DNA of 64,000 nucleotides from a virus: IMG/VR virus record IMGVR_UViG_3300005337_000001, positions 124,001 to 188,000 of that record; one strand, 5' to 3'. Shown piece by piece: positions 49,345 to 57,981 of this stretch (position 1 is its first letter; each line of letters starts with the position of its first letter). The notes under the pieces were generated by a model. It saw only the letters and a program-made list of their open reading frames with translations, ran no database searches and was not told where the DNA came from. The position numbers and the translations under genes were made by a program.

Positions 49345-49821
49345 CTACTTCGCCTTTGCAGCCACCACAGTGACGGCCACAGTGGTCAAGACGCCGACGG
49401 CGAACCAGAGCCCTGGCTCCTTGAAGAACGACGGGTTCCTGAGATTCTCCTCGGCCTCAAGCCGAGCCTTGTCGGCAGCTAGAAGGCGGTCTCGCAGGTC
49501 CTTCTCGCTCTTGGTGTTGCGCTCCTGCTCAATGACTCGGTACGAGTCTTCATGCGCCACCAAGACCTTGCAGCTGTCCTGCGCCGCCTTCAAGTCCGTG
49601 CCGTAGCGAAGCTCGTATTGCTTCAGCCACATAGCCCAGCGCAGGGACGTGTTCTCGTCGAAGAGCTGCCCGTCATACGGGGCAGGATAGCCCTTCTTCA
49701 CCGCCGTGATGTTGTCGTCACCAGCTGGCAGGGTGACGAGGTGGGGAGACGGCAGCGGCTCTTCCGCCAGGGCCAGCGCGGGTATGAGAAACGCAGCAAC
49801 GGAGGCTCGGTACTTCATCAC
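49345..49821 (-). CDS. Secreted or membrane-anchored protein, lysis-group candidate
   Basis: A 158-residue protein with a signal-like start (KYRASVAAFLIPALALAEEP), a helical charged middle (SLRWAMWLKQYELRYGTDLK, then EKDLRDRLLAADKARLEAEE) and a C-terminal membrane helix (GLWFAVGVLTTVAVTVVAAK). This topology suits a spanin-like or other envelope-spanning protein. It lies 14 bases after the metallopeptidase-like gene on the same strand. GTG 49821 or ATG 49818 may start it. The lysis role is inferred from topology and neighbours. Confidence 0.5.
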   Translation of the reverse strand: MMKYRASVAAFLIPALALAEEPLPSPHLVTLPAGDDNITAVKKGYPAPYDGQLFDENTSLRWAMWLKQYELRYGTDLKAAQDSCKVLVAHEDSYRVIEQERNTKSEKDLRDRLLAADKARLEAEENLRNPSFFKEPGLWFAVGVLTTVAVTVVAAKAK

Positions 49822-49835
49822 TCAAGAGTACAGCT

Positions 49836-50405
49836 TCACGCCATCTTCTGACCAGCCAATACCTTGGCCACAGCCGCGTCGTACCAGCGCTCCATGTGCG
49901 CGCGGAACGGCCACATCCAGAAGTAGCCAGGTCCGGTGAAGTTCTCGATCATCTGCGTCCTGGCGTCAGGCCGTAGCACCAGCTGGGCTCCGTTCGGATA
50001 GAGCTCGACGGTGGCTTTGATCGTCTCTTCGAAAGCCTCCATCTCGAACTTGGCGCGGAAGTAAGCCAGGCCGCCCGGTAGTGGAAACAGCAGGTACAGA
50101 AACGAGAAGAGCAGCATGCTGTACTTGCGACGCTGCCGCATGTGCACGCGCTCGTGACGCAACGTGATGATGCGCGAGATGTCTCTGGTCAACCGCCAAC
50201 CCTCCGGCACATACACCGAGCAACCGATGGTCGTGATGTACGCCGTCTGGAACGTGCGCTGCCGACCGAACGTGATGAGGAACAAAAAGCCGGCGATGAA
50301 CTTCATCAGCAAGCTGTCTTCCTTCCACACCAGCTTGAAAGCAGGAAATTCGGCGCGGATGTCGGAGAGCGTGTCCTCGTAGTTGCAGCCGACGCAGTCG
50401 TTCAT
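49836..50405 (-). CDS. Membrane-associated HExxH metallopeptidase-like protein
   Basis: A 189-residue protein. A Cys-rich N-terminus (NDCVGCNYE) is followed by hydrophobic helices (MKFIAGFLFLITFG, then SMLLFSFLYLLFPLPGGLAY) around HERVHMRQR, a HExxH zinc-peptidase motif. Acidic residues further on (FEMEAFEETIK) could be the third ligand. It overlaps the upstream gene by four bases. In a membrane-protein group it may act on the cell envelope during lysis, but it is not a typical endolysin. Confidence 0.5.
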   Translation of the reverse strand: MNDCVGCNYEDTLSDIRAEFPAFKLVWKEDSLLMKFIAGFLFLITFGRQRTFQTAYITTIGCSVYVPEGWRLTRDISRIITLRHERVHMRQRRKYSMLLFSFLYLLFPLPGGLAYFRAKFEMEAFEETIKATVELYPNGAQLVLRPDARTQMIENFTGPGYFWMWPFRAHMERWYDAAVAKVLAGQKMA

Positions 50406-50773
50406 TTGGACCTGATGTCTTTGCCGATTTGCTTGAGCAGATCGGTGACCTTTTGCGGGTCGCCCTGCACAGCTTCGATTTCAGCCACCTGCTGCTTGGT
50501 CTCCGCGTCGACGACCTGTGCGCGCTGCACCTCAATTGCGGAGAGCTCCTGAGAAGCGACGACGTCGGCTTGCTGCTTCTTGGCGGCAGCCTCATCGTCC
50601 AGCTTGGCCTTGACCTCTTCATGCCCCTCGAGTGAAGGGCTAACGACGTTCGTGGTCGTCTTTGCCGACGCACGCCCCAGGACGTAGGCCAGCACGCCGA
50701 TAGGGAAGAGCAGCCACTTCCAGTACTTCTTCAGCCACTCCCACGTGGCCTTGAGCCAGAGCGGGGCGGTCAT
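50402..50773 (-). CDS. Single-pass membrane protein with coiled coil, spanin-like
   Basis: A 123-residue protein. An N-terminal membrane helix (WKWLLFPIGVLAYVLGRA) is followed by a long charged coiled coil (HEEVKAKLDDEAAAKKQQAD, then EIEAVQGDPQKVTDLL). This is the plan of an inner-membrane spanin, which links inner and outer membranes during lysis of Gram-negative hosts. It overlaps genes on both sides by four bases. No separate outer spanin lipoprotein is recognised, so the role is inferred. Confidence 0.5.
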   Translation of the reverse strand: MTAPLWLKATWEWLKKYWKWLLFPIGVLAYVLGRASAKTTTNVVSPSLEGHEEVKAKLDDEAAAKKQQADVVASQELSAIEVQRAQVVDAETKQQVAEIEAVQGDPQKVTDLLKQIGKDIRSK

Positions 50774-51198
50774 TCGTCGTCCGTGTCGCCGCCAGGGTTG
50801 ATGTCGATGCCCATCTTCTGTTTGAAGGCTCGCTTCAACGCCTGGTAGATGAAGCCAGCGAACCAGCCCACGCAGCCGCCGAACGCAATGCGTCCACCCT
50901 TGTCGCCGATGCCATCGAAAAAGAAGTCGCTACGCAGGAGCGTGGAGAGCGCGCCGAACGCGACGGGCAGAGCAGGTAGCAGAACGGTGTTCCACCAACG
51001 CGACATCGCCGTGAGGTAGGTGATCTTCGGTGAGTTTTCGTCGTGCTGCTTCTTGAGCGTCGGCCAGACGTTCTCGAAGCTGCGACGCACGAACAGTGTG
51101 GCGACGAAGATGATGACCGCCAGCACGTACGTGCCCGGCCTCGTAAGGAGCGCGACGATGTCGAGATCTTGCACAGGCGGTACTTGCGGCTGGTCCAT
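50770..51198 (-). CDS. Holin-like membrane protein
   Basis: A 142-residue protein with three hydrophobic helices: TYVLAVIIFVATLFV near 24-38, VLLPALPVAFGALSTLL near 72-88 and IAFGGCVGWFAGFIYQAL near 104-121. It has short charged loops and an acidic tail (GGDTDDE). Size and topology resemble class I holins, which make the membrane lesion that starts lysis. It sits at the head of a short coupled membrane-protein group. Assignment is by topology only. Confidence 0.45.
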   Translation of the reverse strand: MDQPQVPPVQDLDIVALLTRPGTYVLAVIIFVATLFVRRSFENVWPTLKKQHDENSPKITYLTAMSRWWNTVLLPALPVAFGALSTLLRSDFFFDGIGDKGGRIAFGGCVGWFAGFIYQALKRAFKQKMGIDINPGGDTDDE

Positions 51199-51210
51199 GA
51201 AGTGCTCCTA

Positions 51211-53328
51211 TCAGACGGTGTAGTCAGTGCGCTTCGCCAACCAAACGCTGGCGGTGATCGGCGAAGTGATCGACATCAAGTGGAAATGGTAGCTGACGTA
51301 GACGGTTTCCGAGAACTCGTCGCCGGTGCTGAGCGGCAACACGTTGTCGGTCTCGGAGAAGACAAAGTTGGCAGGCCAGGTGATGCTCACGTGCGGCGTG
51401 CCAGTGGGGATGGCGATGTCGAGCGTGAACTCGTCGCCGTCCTCGGGGACGTAGCCCTTTGACGTGTCGATCGAAAACACGATGGGAGACGGGTCCGTGC
51501 TCCAGTTCGTGGCTGGCTGGATGACGACTTGACCGCCAGCCATTGGGTTCCAAGCAACTGCACCACCGCCGTTGGGTACGCTGAAGCGCTGCTGCAGCTT
51601 GCTGATCATGCTGAAGCGCTGCTTGCCGCCAGCTACTAGAACGCTGCCGTCGCCGTACAAAAATCCGTTGTAGACCAGCGTACCGTCGAGGTCGAAGCCG
51701 CCCCATGCCAATGACTGCAGCACGCTCGGCGATGTGATGCCTATGTCGGCTCGACAGAGCGACGACATGAAAGCGGCGTAGGGCACTAACCCGTTGATGT
51801 TGTACGAGCTGTGCAGAACACCAGGAGACGCCACCATGAAGTGCGGCGTGCCTTGCGAGCCGTTCGCAGCACGATGGGTACCGCCAATGGACACAGTAGG
51901 CTGCAGCCAACGCAGACGCACAGACGCAGAAGCTCCTGATGGTCCTATGGGTGGATTTGCACCAGTAAGCGCCTTCACCGTAATGCGCGTGGTGCTCAGA
52001 ATCGAATCGACGCGGTATGTGCCAACCACCTGCCCCGTGGCGTTGTTGGTGACTTCGATGAGGTCGGTCTTGCGCAAGCCCGTTCGATTCGAGCCGTCCT
52101 TGACGAAGTCAGATCCTCCGACCTGCAAAGTACGACGACTGGTCGTATCGGTCAGCGCATCCGGATTCACCGTAGCCACTGTGGCTGGGTTGATGCGCGT
52201 GAGAACCGCTGCGCCTGTGAGAGTGCTAGCGAGAATCGCACGCGGGATAGCATCAAGAAGTAGAGGCCCGGTTACATGACCGCTGGCCACTTCATTGGCG
52301 TCGTTGGTGTTGTGGTAGGGCGATTCTTGCGTCAGGCCAACATCACCGCCACGCGTCAGATCGTAGCCAGTAGTTGTAGTGGTGGTCGTACGCTTGAGCC
52401 GCAGCATCGCGAACAACGGGTCCGGGTACTTGTCGACGCCGACGGTGCCGACGGTATCGAGCAAGTAAGTAGGAGCTCGTAGCTCAACACCAGGGCCGTC
52501 TCGGGTGATGAAGCCGCCATTGCCAGGCGTGTCCATCGTCGTGCCAACACCAGGGTCGGCGATAGAGGACAAGCGGTAGCGACCATCCAAGCCAGTGCGC
52601 GCCAGGGAATTGATAGTAGCCAACCACGGGTCGTTCCACGTGGCGCCGATGGCCGCATGCAGATCACGCAGCACACGTTCGACCTCACCTGAAACCTCTT
52701 GCGCGCTACGAATCTTGATGTTCGTGAACGCATCCTTGGGCATCGTCGCCAAGTTGGTGCGAACGCCGTAGAGCACATGGTAGGTCGTACCTGCCGGAAT
52801 CGGGACGTTCAGATTGACGGTGGGGGTGTTGAAGAATCCCGACGTCTGCGTACCAACGACGTTGGCGCTAGCGCCGTCGTGAATGAGCAGCGCCTTCACC
52901 GTGACGCCAGCCGCCGTGATGATCTCGTTGTCGTTGAGGTCGAGCACGCTGACTAGCAGATCGCGCGTTGCCTGGTTGTTAGGCACGCCGAATTCGCCCA
53001 CGAAGACCTGCGCAGCAATGACGATAGAGCTCACTGGCGAGCCCGCAAGCACATTTGCCGTCTGCTCCGTGATCGCGAGGTCGCGACGCATCAGGTTGTC
53101 GAGGATGTCGGTGTTCTCCGCCAACGCCGCCAACCCACGATTGGTAAAGGTAGAGGTGGCATCCTCTCCAAACGCAACGAGGTAAGTACCTTGGTTAGGA
53201 CCGGATGACTTCTTGCCGTCTGTGAAAGAGGCAACGCCCGGGTCGCCGTTCAGCGGCGGGTTGTTGATGTAGTCGTAGCCCCCGGGGAGGCCGCCAAAGT
53301 AGGTGGGTACTGCTAGACGATGAAACAT
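51211..53328 (-). CDS. Tail or baseplate-associated virion protein
   Basis: A 705-residue beta-rich protein with Gly, Thr, Asn and Asp turns, as in tail appendages. The N-terminus (YFGGLPGGYDYINNPPLNGD) is a distinctive loop region; the middle has a helix (AQEVSGEVERVLRDLHAAIG) and later many beta repeats (VTNNATGQVVGTYRVDSI). No enzymatic motif is seen. Its start shares one base with the stop of the upstream gene, so both are made together. It likely forms part of the baseplate, neck or fibre set. No specific family is claimed. Confidence 0.55.
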   Translation of the reverse strand: MFHRLAVPTYFGGLPGGYDYINNPPLNGDPGVASFTDGKKSSGPNQGTYLVAFGEDATSTFTNRGLAALAENTDILDNLMRRDLAITEQTANVLAGSPVSSIVIAAQVFVGEFGVPNNQATRDLLVSVLDLNDNEIITAAGVTVKALLIHDGASANVVGTQTSGFFNTPTVNLNVPIPAGTTYHVLYGVRTNLATMPKDAFTNIKIRSAQEVSGEVERVLRDLHAAIGATWNDPWLATINSLARTGLDGRYRLSSIADPGVGTTMDTPGNGGFITRDGPGVELRAPTYLLDTVGTVGVDKYPDPLFAMLRLKRTTTTTTTGYDLTRGGDVGLTQESPYHNTNDANEVASGHVTGPLLLDAIPRAILASTLTGAAVLTRINPATVATVNPDALTDTTSRRTLQVGGSDFVKDGSNRTGLRKTDLIEVTNNATGQVVGTYRVDSILSTTRITVKALTGANPPIGPSGASASVRLRWLQPTVSIGGTHRAANGSQGTPHFMVASPGVLHSSYNINGLVPYAAFMSSLCRADIGITSPSVLQSLAWGGFDLDGTLVYNGFLYGDGSVLVAGGKQRFSMISKLQQRFSVPNGGGAVAWNPMAGGQVVIQPATNWSTDPSPIVFSIDTSKGYVPEDGDEFTLDIAIPTGTPHVSITWPANFVFSETDNVLPLSTGDEFSETVYVSYHFHLMSITSPITASVWLAKRTDYTV

Positions 53329-53957
53329 CAGAACCTAACCGTCCATTCGACCTCGAGCTCCAAGGCTCCGGTCTTTGAAATCGTGTCGAACGTGTCGTAG
53401 GCAACGCCTGTGTTGAAAGGCTGACCGATAGGATTTGCGGCGGAGGTGAAGAGCATCACCTCACTGAGCGGCACCGTGAGGAACGAGGAGTAGCTGATCT
53501 CCAGCTGCGTGAACAGGCGACGGAAGGTCACCTGCGTCGCCGTGTTATGGATGGGCGGCGCTTGAATGGTGCCGAGCCACACGTCACCTGAGTCGTACGG
53601 GTCGCTCGGAGTCGTCGTAGTGCCAGAGACACGTACCGGGCGCTCGAGCGTCGTGACCGTCGGGTCGAGGTCTGTCTGCGCGTTGAGGCCAGGATACGCC
53701 GTGGACATGGGCGGGCTATTGGCCACGCTGGGCGCTACTTGTCGCGTGCCACCGATCCCGAAGCCCATGTACTTGATGCGGTCGTTGCGCTCCGGCGTAT
53801 CGGGGCCGTACGAAACCAAAGCGATGAGGCTGGCCAAGTACTCGCGCCCGAGGTCGACCCAGATGTTGTGGCCTTCCCTGCGCTGGACAATCTTCCCGCG
53901 CTCACGCGCGATGAGCTTGAGGTTGTTCTTGACCTCGACTGTCTCTTGGAACCTCAT
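53328..53957 (-). CDS. Virion structural protein, tail group
   Basis: A 209-residue protein coupled to the downstream gene through TGATG. The first 35 residues are basic and helical (VKNNLKLIARERGKIVQRRE), then beta-rich, Gly/Thr-rich sequence typical of tail and baseplate parts (IHNTATQVTFRRLFTQLEIS). A TAGAAT box about 20 bases before the ATG could be a promoter. It is probably an adaptor that holds the larger neighbouring tail protein. Family not recognised. Confidence 0.5.
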   Translation of the reverse strand: MRFQETVEVKNNLKLIARERGKIVQRREGHNIWVDLGREYLASLIALVSYGPDTPERNDRIKYMGFGIGGTRQVAPSVANSPPMSTAYPGLNAQTDLDPTVTTLERPVRVSGTTTTPSDPYDSGDVWLGTIQAPPIHNTATQVTFRRLFTQLEISYSSFLTVPLSEVMLFTSAANPIGQPFNTGVAYDTFDTISKTGALELEVEWTVRF

Positions 53958-53985
53958 CGTACTTCTCGTGATTCTAACATGAAGG

Positions 53986-56900
53986 TCACGCTACTCTGAC
54001 GAAGCAATAGTCGCCAGCTGGGAGGCCTGTGTCGAAGGCAAAAGCGATGGGCGTCTGCATCAAAGTGACCGAAAGGTAGGACCAGACAGGTGCTCGCGCG
54101 CCGCCGGTGGCCGGACGTATGCGGACCTGCAGGGTGTTGGTAGCCGCCACCGCCAAGGTGATGGGTACCTGCAAAATCACACCCGATGGAGTGACCGTAA
54201 CCGGAACGACCAGCGCGTCCACGCCGTTCTTCCTGATGACAATCTCGTAGTTGCCAGGATCTGGCCCGAGCGTGCCGCTAATTACCAGCCGCAGCTGCTC
54301 CAGAGTGCCCGTAACCGTCACGGTCGATGTACCGGGCAGCGCTAGCCCAGTCGGGCCTGCAGCCACCGACGTCACTGCAGTCGTAGTGAAGTGGTGAGAG
54401 GGCGCGTTGCTAACGTCGAACTGGAAGCCACCGTCGAACGGCACAACGCCACCAGGGTGCGTGAGGCAGTACGAGAACGTGATCTCGTCTTCCGGGCAGA
54501 GGTAGTTCTTGTCGAAGCCCCAGGTGACTGGCTCCGACGTCGGAAAGGTGGGCGGCGGATTCGTGGGGTCGAAGTCCGAGTCAAATTGGTTGCGCACGCC
54601 GCCGCCGCCGGCGCGGAAGTCGTCGAACATCGTCGTCTCGCCCATCAGCCCGTTGAAGCAGGCTCCATCGTTCAAGATGAGCGTGGCTGCGTACGTCACT
54701 TCATCGGTCACGTTTACTTCCGTGTCGCCTACCTTCGCCCGCACGATGAAGAGCGGAAAGACGTAGGTCGGTTTCACACGGAGGATGAAGTTCCGAACGA
54801 ACATCATCGAGCTCAGGTTGAACACGGCGCTGTCGACACGCACCATGAACTTGTGGAACTTTTCCACCTCGAAGAAGATGCCCTGGTTCAAGATACCCTG
54901 AAACCAGGACGGGTCTTTGATGTAGTCGACGACCTCCGCACCTTGCACAAGAGGAGCGAATTGCGTCACCGAGTCGCCGACAGCATAGGTCACACCCGTG
55001 TCCGGGTTGATCTCCAGCGTCAGCGAGCTCGGAAAGGAGTACGAGCGCACGACAGCCGTATTGGCTGCGTCGCGCATCAGGATGCGGCCCTGCGTCGGCG
55101 AGAAGTCCGTCCGAATCTCTTCGATGGTGCCCGGCTCTTCAGCGTACGGCAGGCCTAGCAGGATCTGCGTGCCTACGCGCAGGTTGAACATCGTCGGCCC
55201 GTTGATGAACGAGTACCAAAGACCGCGCACAGCCGACAAGTAGTCGAGGTCCGAATCGAGCTCGGAGAATTGGTCGAGTGTGAGCTCCGCCGGGATGCCG
55301 AAGTTGGCCTCGATCGTCGGTCTGTTGTCGAGGTATGTGACCTCAGCCCAAAGCCGATCCGGAGGTACTTCCCCTTGCCACACGTCGCCGAGGTCGCCAG
55401 CATTGCCAGCGACAAAGCGCAGGGAGCTCCGGCCGCGGAATTCTTCGATGAAGTAGTCGATGTTCCGACGGAGCAGCGCGGAGTCGTCCGTCTCCTTGAT
55501 GTTCTCCTGCAGCCCAGGAATGTCCTGCACCAGCGCGCCGATGGGCAAGTGCGAACGGCGGATCACGTAGGCCAAGCACACCGAAGTGGGGTCTGCTGCC
55601 ATCGCTCCCAAGAGCGGCGCAGTGTAGAAAACACCAAGGCGGCCAGGGTCCTGCTGGCAGGCACCGGCCACCGTGGTGCTGGTCAAAATAACGGCGGTAC
55701 CATTGGTCACTTCGAACACCGCGGTGTCGCCGGCGCTCACCATGCCGTTGTAGAAGTCGAGCAGGCGGCTCGCAACCTGACCAGGAATGCTCCAGGTCGT
55801 GCCGGGAAGTAGCGGTAGGTCTGTCTGCAGGACGATGCGCTGGAAGCGGACGTCGTCGATCGGGTCGTCTGCGAGACGCGAAATCTTGTAGGCCTCACCA
55901 CCAATAACCAAGAGGTCGCCTTCGGTGATGCCCAAGCCATCGATCGAGAAGTCCACCTTGTACGTACGCGAGGTGAGACGCTGGCCAGACGTACCTGCAG
56001 GGGCTCCGTTGAGAGTACCAGCCGTGAAGTGCGTCAGAGAGTTCGTACCTTCACCGATGGCAAAGATGAAAGGCGCGTAGATGCGAATTCGCACGAAGCC
56101 GCTGGGCTGTACGACTATGGTCGCCGAGTACCCAGGATTCTTCGCCCTCAGCACCATCTGAATTCTGGCTGCGATGTCTTCCGGCGTGTACGGGTCTGGC
56201 AGCGGAAAGGTGACCCTGATTGGGTCATGTAGCGGCGAAGTGATCTCGAGAATTGAGCCGAAGAAGCCGCCGTTGACTTGGCCGGTAACGAGGTCGGTGG
56301 AAGTGATGCCAGCAAAGATGGCGCGCGTCGTCGTGAGCGTCGGCAGTGGCTCCGGCAGCTTCAAGTCGTAGTGCAGCCAGCGACGCTGAAACGTACGTTG
56401 AATGTCGCGCAGGCTCTTCGAATAATCGATTTGCCAGAGCGTCATGAGCTCGGCAGCCGCCACTTGAGCCATGCCCTCCCACAACGTCTGGATGCGCTCG
56501 CGGTCCTCGACGAGCTTCCAGAAGTCGCTCAAGTGCTGCCACACGAAACCGAGGTCGGGGACCACGCCTTTCGGCACAGAGCTCTCGAGCACGTTGACGA
56601 TGGTCACCGACGGCAAGCTCAAATATTGACCGTCGAAGACAACCAGATCGAAGCGCCAAATACCAGGTACGTCCGGGAAGAACGAAGGCTTGGCAGAAGT
56701 GGGGTTCGACAGCACGCGTTGCCGTAGCAACTTGAAGAAGATGTTGACGAGGTTGTCCGCCAACAAATTGTCGGAGAGCTCGACGTAGAAGCCCGTACCG
56801 TCGATACCGCTAGAAACAATCGAGTAGGGAGTGCCGGCGAACAGCAGCACGTCACCTACCGCGAGTGGGTCGATCAAATCCTCGTTGCCGAGCTGCACGG

Positions 56901-57867
56901 AGTAGAACTTGAACGCAGTACCATCTGGGATGGCCTGAGGCACGGTGAAGCCGTCGCTGCCTTCGAACGAAAACGCGCTGTCGAGCGGCGCGTCGATCAT
57001 GCGCCAGCTGTACGTGATATTGCCACCTTCAGGATCGAAGCTGGCGGTGCCATCGAGCAAGCCCAATGTGCAGGTGCGCATCGACTGGTCTCGACCAGCG
57101 TCGGCGCGCGGCGGCAGGTTGGGCATGATCAAACCAGTGCCCATGCAAATCTGGTCGAACAGAGCCGAGACGAGACTGACAGCCGTTCCACGCACGCTCA
57201 GCTGCGCGCCATCGCCGGCGAACCCGCCGGTGGGTATGGCCGGCAGGATGGCGATGAGCTGGTGCCCAATGTAGGGAACGTCGACGGTCTTCGTTGCGAA
57301 GAGGTAGGTGGTTGAAGTCGCTGCATCGACCGCGATGCGAAACGTGTACGAGACGTTCTCTTGAATGAGGCCAGCCGTACCCGGAATTACTTGAAGCGGG
57401 CCGTCCAAGACGAGACCAGCAGCCAGGTGCACGGCACCTGAGTAGCCGATGCCTGCTTGCGTGATGAAGAGCCCGCCAGCAAAGCCGGTGGCGTTCTGAC
57501 CACCGAAGTACGTGTGCGAGTGCGTGATGTCGCTGAAATCAGACGGCAGATCCGTGAACATCGCCACGACCTGCAAGGTCCATGAAGAAGGAACCCCTAC
57601 AGAGATGGTGAGGAAAGCGTCGTCCGTCGACGACGTAGGCCCGCCACTGCTCACCCGAAGATCGTCGCCTTCGATGCTGAACTGCCCACCGGCGTCGACT
57701 ACCGAAACATCGGGAGAGACCAGGATCTCCCCCATCGACGTCGGGTCGTCGAAGAAGCAAAACAGATCGAAGCCGTCCGGAGGCTCGGGCGGCGGCGCGC
57801 TCGGCAGGAAGAAGCCGCCCCACGGCGTTAGACCCCAGCCAAAACCCCAGCCTCCGCTTCCACTCAC
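53986..57867 (-). CDS. Large baseplate / tail protein
   Basis: A 1293-residue protein. It opens with an aromatic Gly-rich segment (GGWGFGWGLTPWGGFFLP), followed by lectin-like and Ig/PKD-like beta domains (ADAGRDQSMRTC, YSWRMIDAPLDS). A helical region (HLSDFWKLVEDRERIQTLWE, then YSKSLRDIQRTFQRRW, around 440-510) resembles the attachment parts of baseplate wedge proteins. The C-terminal third is a mixed beta domain (DYLSAVRGLWYSFINGPTMF) and an Ig-like end. No enzyme motif is seen. A TATAAT sequence on its upstream side may be its promoter. It likely forms a baseplate wedge or long tail appendage. Confidence 0.6.
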   Translation of the reverse strand: MSGSGGWGFGWGLTPWGGFFLPSAPPPEPPDGFDLFCFFDDPTSMGEILVSPDVSVVDAGGQFSIEGDDLRVSSGGPTSSTDDAFLTISVGVPSSWTLQVVAMFTDLPSDFSDITHSHTYFGGQNATGFAGGLFITQAGIGYSGAVHLAAGLVLDGPLQVIPGTAGLIQENVSYTFRIAVDAATSTTYLFATKTVDVPYIGHQLIAILPAIPTGGFAGDGAQLSVRGTAVSLVSALFDQICMGTGLIMPNLPPRADAGRDQSMRTCTLGLLDGTASFDPEGGNITYSWRMIDAPLDSAFSFEGSDGFTVPQAIPDGTAFKFYSVQLGNEDLIDPLAVGDVLLFAGTPYSIVSSGIDGTGFYVELSDNLLADNLVNIFFKLLRQRVLSNPTSAKPSFFPDVPGIWRFDLVVFDGQYLSLPSVTIVNVLESSVPKGVVPDLGFVWQHLSDFWKLVEDRERIQTLWEGMAQVAAAELMTLWQIDYSKSLRDIQRTFQRRWLHYDLKLPEPLPTLTTTRAIFAGITSTDLVTGQVNGGFFGSILEITSPLHDPIRVTFPLPDPYTPEDIAARIQMVLRAKNPGYSATIVVQPSGFVRIRIYAPFIFAIGEGTNSLTHFTAGTLNGAPAGTSGQRLTSRTYKVDFSIDGLGITEGDLLVIGGEAYKISRLADDPIDDVRFQRIVLQTDLPLLPGTTWSIPGQVASRLLDFYNGMVSAGDTAVFEVTNGTAVILTSTTVAGACQQDPGRLGVFYTAPLLGAMAADPTSVCLAYVIRRSHLPIGALVQDIPGLQENIKETDDSALLRRNIDYFIEEFRGRSSLRFVAGNAGDLGDVWQGEVPPDRLWAEVTYLDNRPTIEANFGIPAELTLDQFSELDSDLDYLSAVRGLWYSFINGPTMFNLRVGTQILLGLPYAEEPGTIEEIRTDFSPTQGRILMRDAANTAVVRSYSFPSSLTLEINPDTGVTYAVGDSVTQFAPLVQGAEVVDYIKDPSWFQGILNQGIFFEVEKFHKFMVRVDSAVFNLSSMMFVRNFILRVKPTYVFPLFIVRAKVGDTEVNVTDEVTYAATLILNDGACFNGLMGETTMFDDFRAGGGGVRNQFDSDFDPTNPPPTFPTSEPVTWGFDKNYLCPEDEITFSYCLTHPGGVVPFDGGFQFDVSNAPSHHFTTTAVTSVAAGPTGLALPGTSTVTVTGTLEQLRLVISGTLGPDPGNYEIVIRKNGVDALVVPVTVTPSGVILQVPITLAVAATNTLQVRIRPATGGARAPVWSYLSVTLMQTPIAFAFDTGLPAGDYCFVRVA

Positions 57868-57923
57868 GGCACACCTAGCTGAAAGTTGTACGGCGTTGCG
57901 CAGCGCATGGTCGTGGAGACCCT

Positions 57924-57929
57924 ATTATA
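57924..57929 (-). promoter_or_regulatory. Candidate -10 element
   Basis: TATAAT on the minus strand, a perfect -10 consensus, 57 bases upstream of the large baseplate gene, in the 114-base gap after the fibre gene. A matching -35 box is not evident. Confidence 0.35.
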
Positions 57930-57981
57930 GGCTGTGGCCGTAGCACAACCATCTCGACCAAAAGCCGAGCAAGTACACCCC

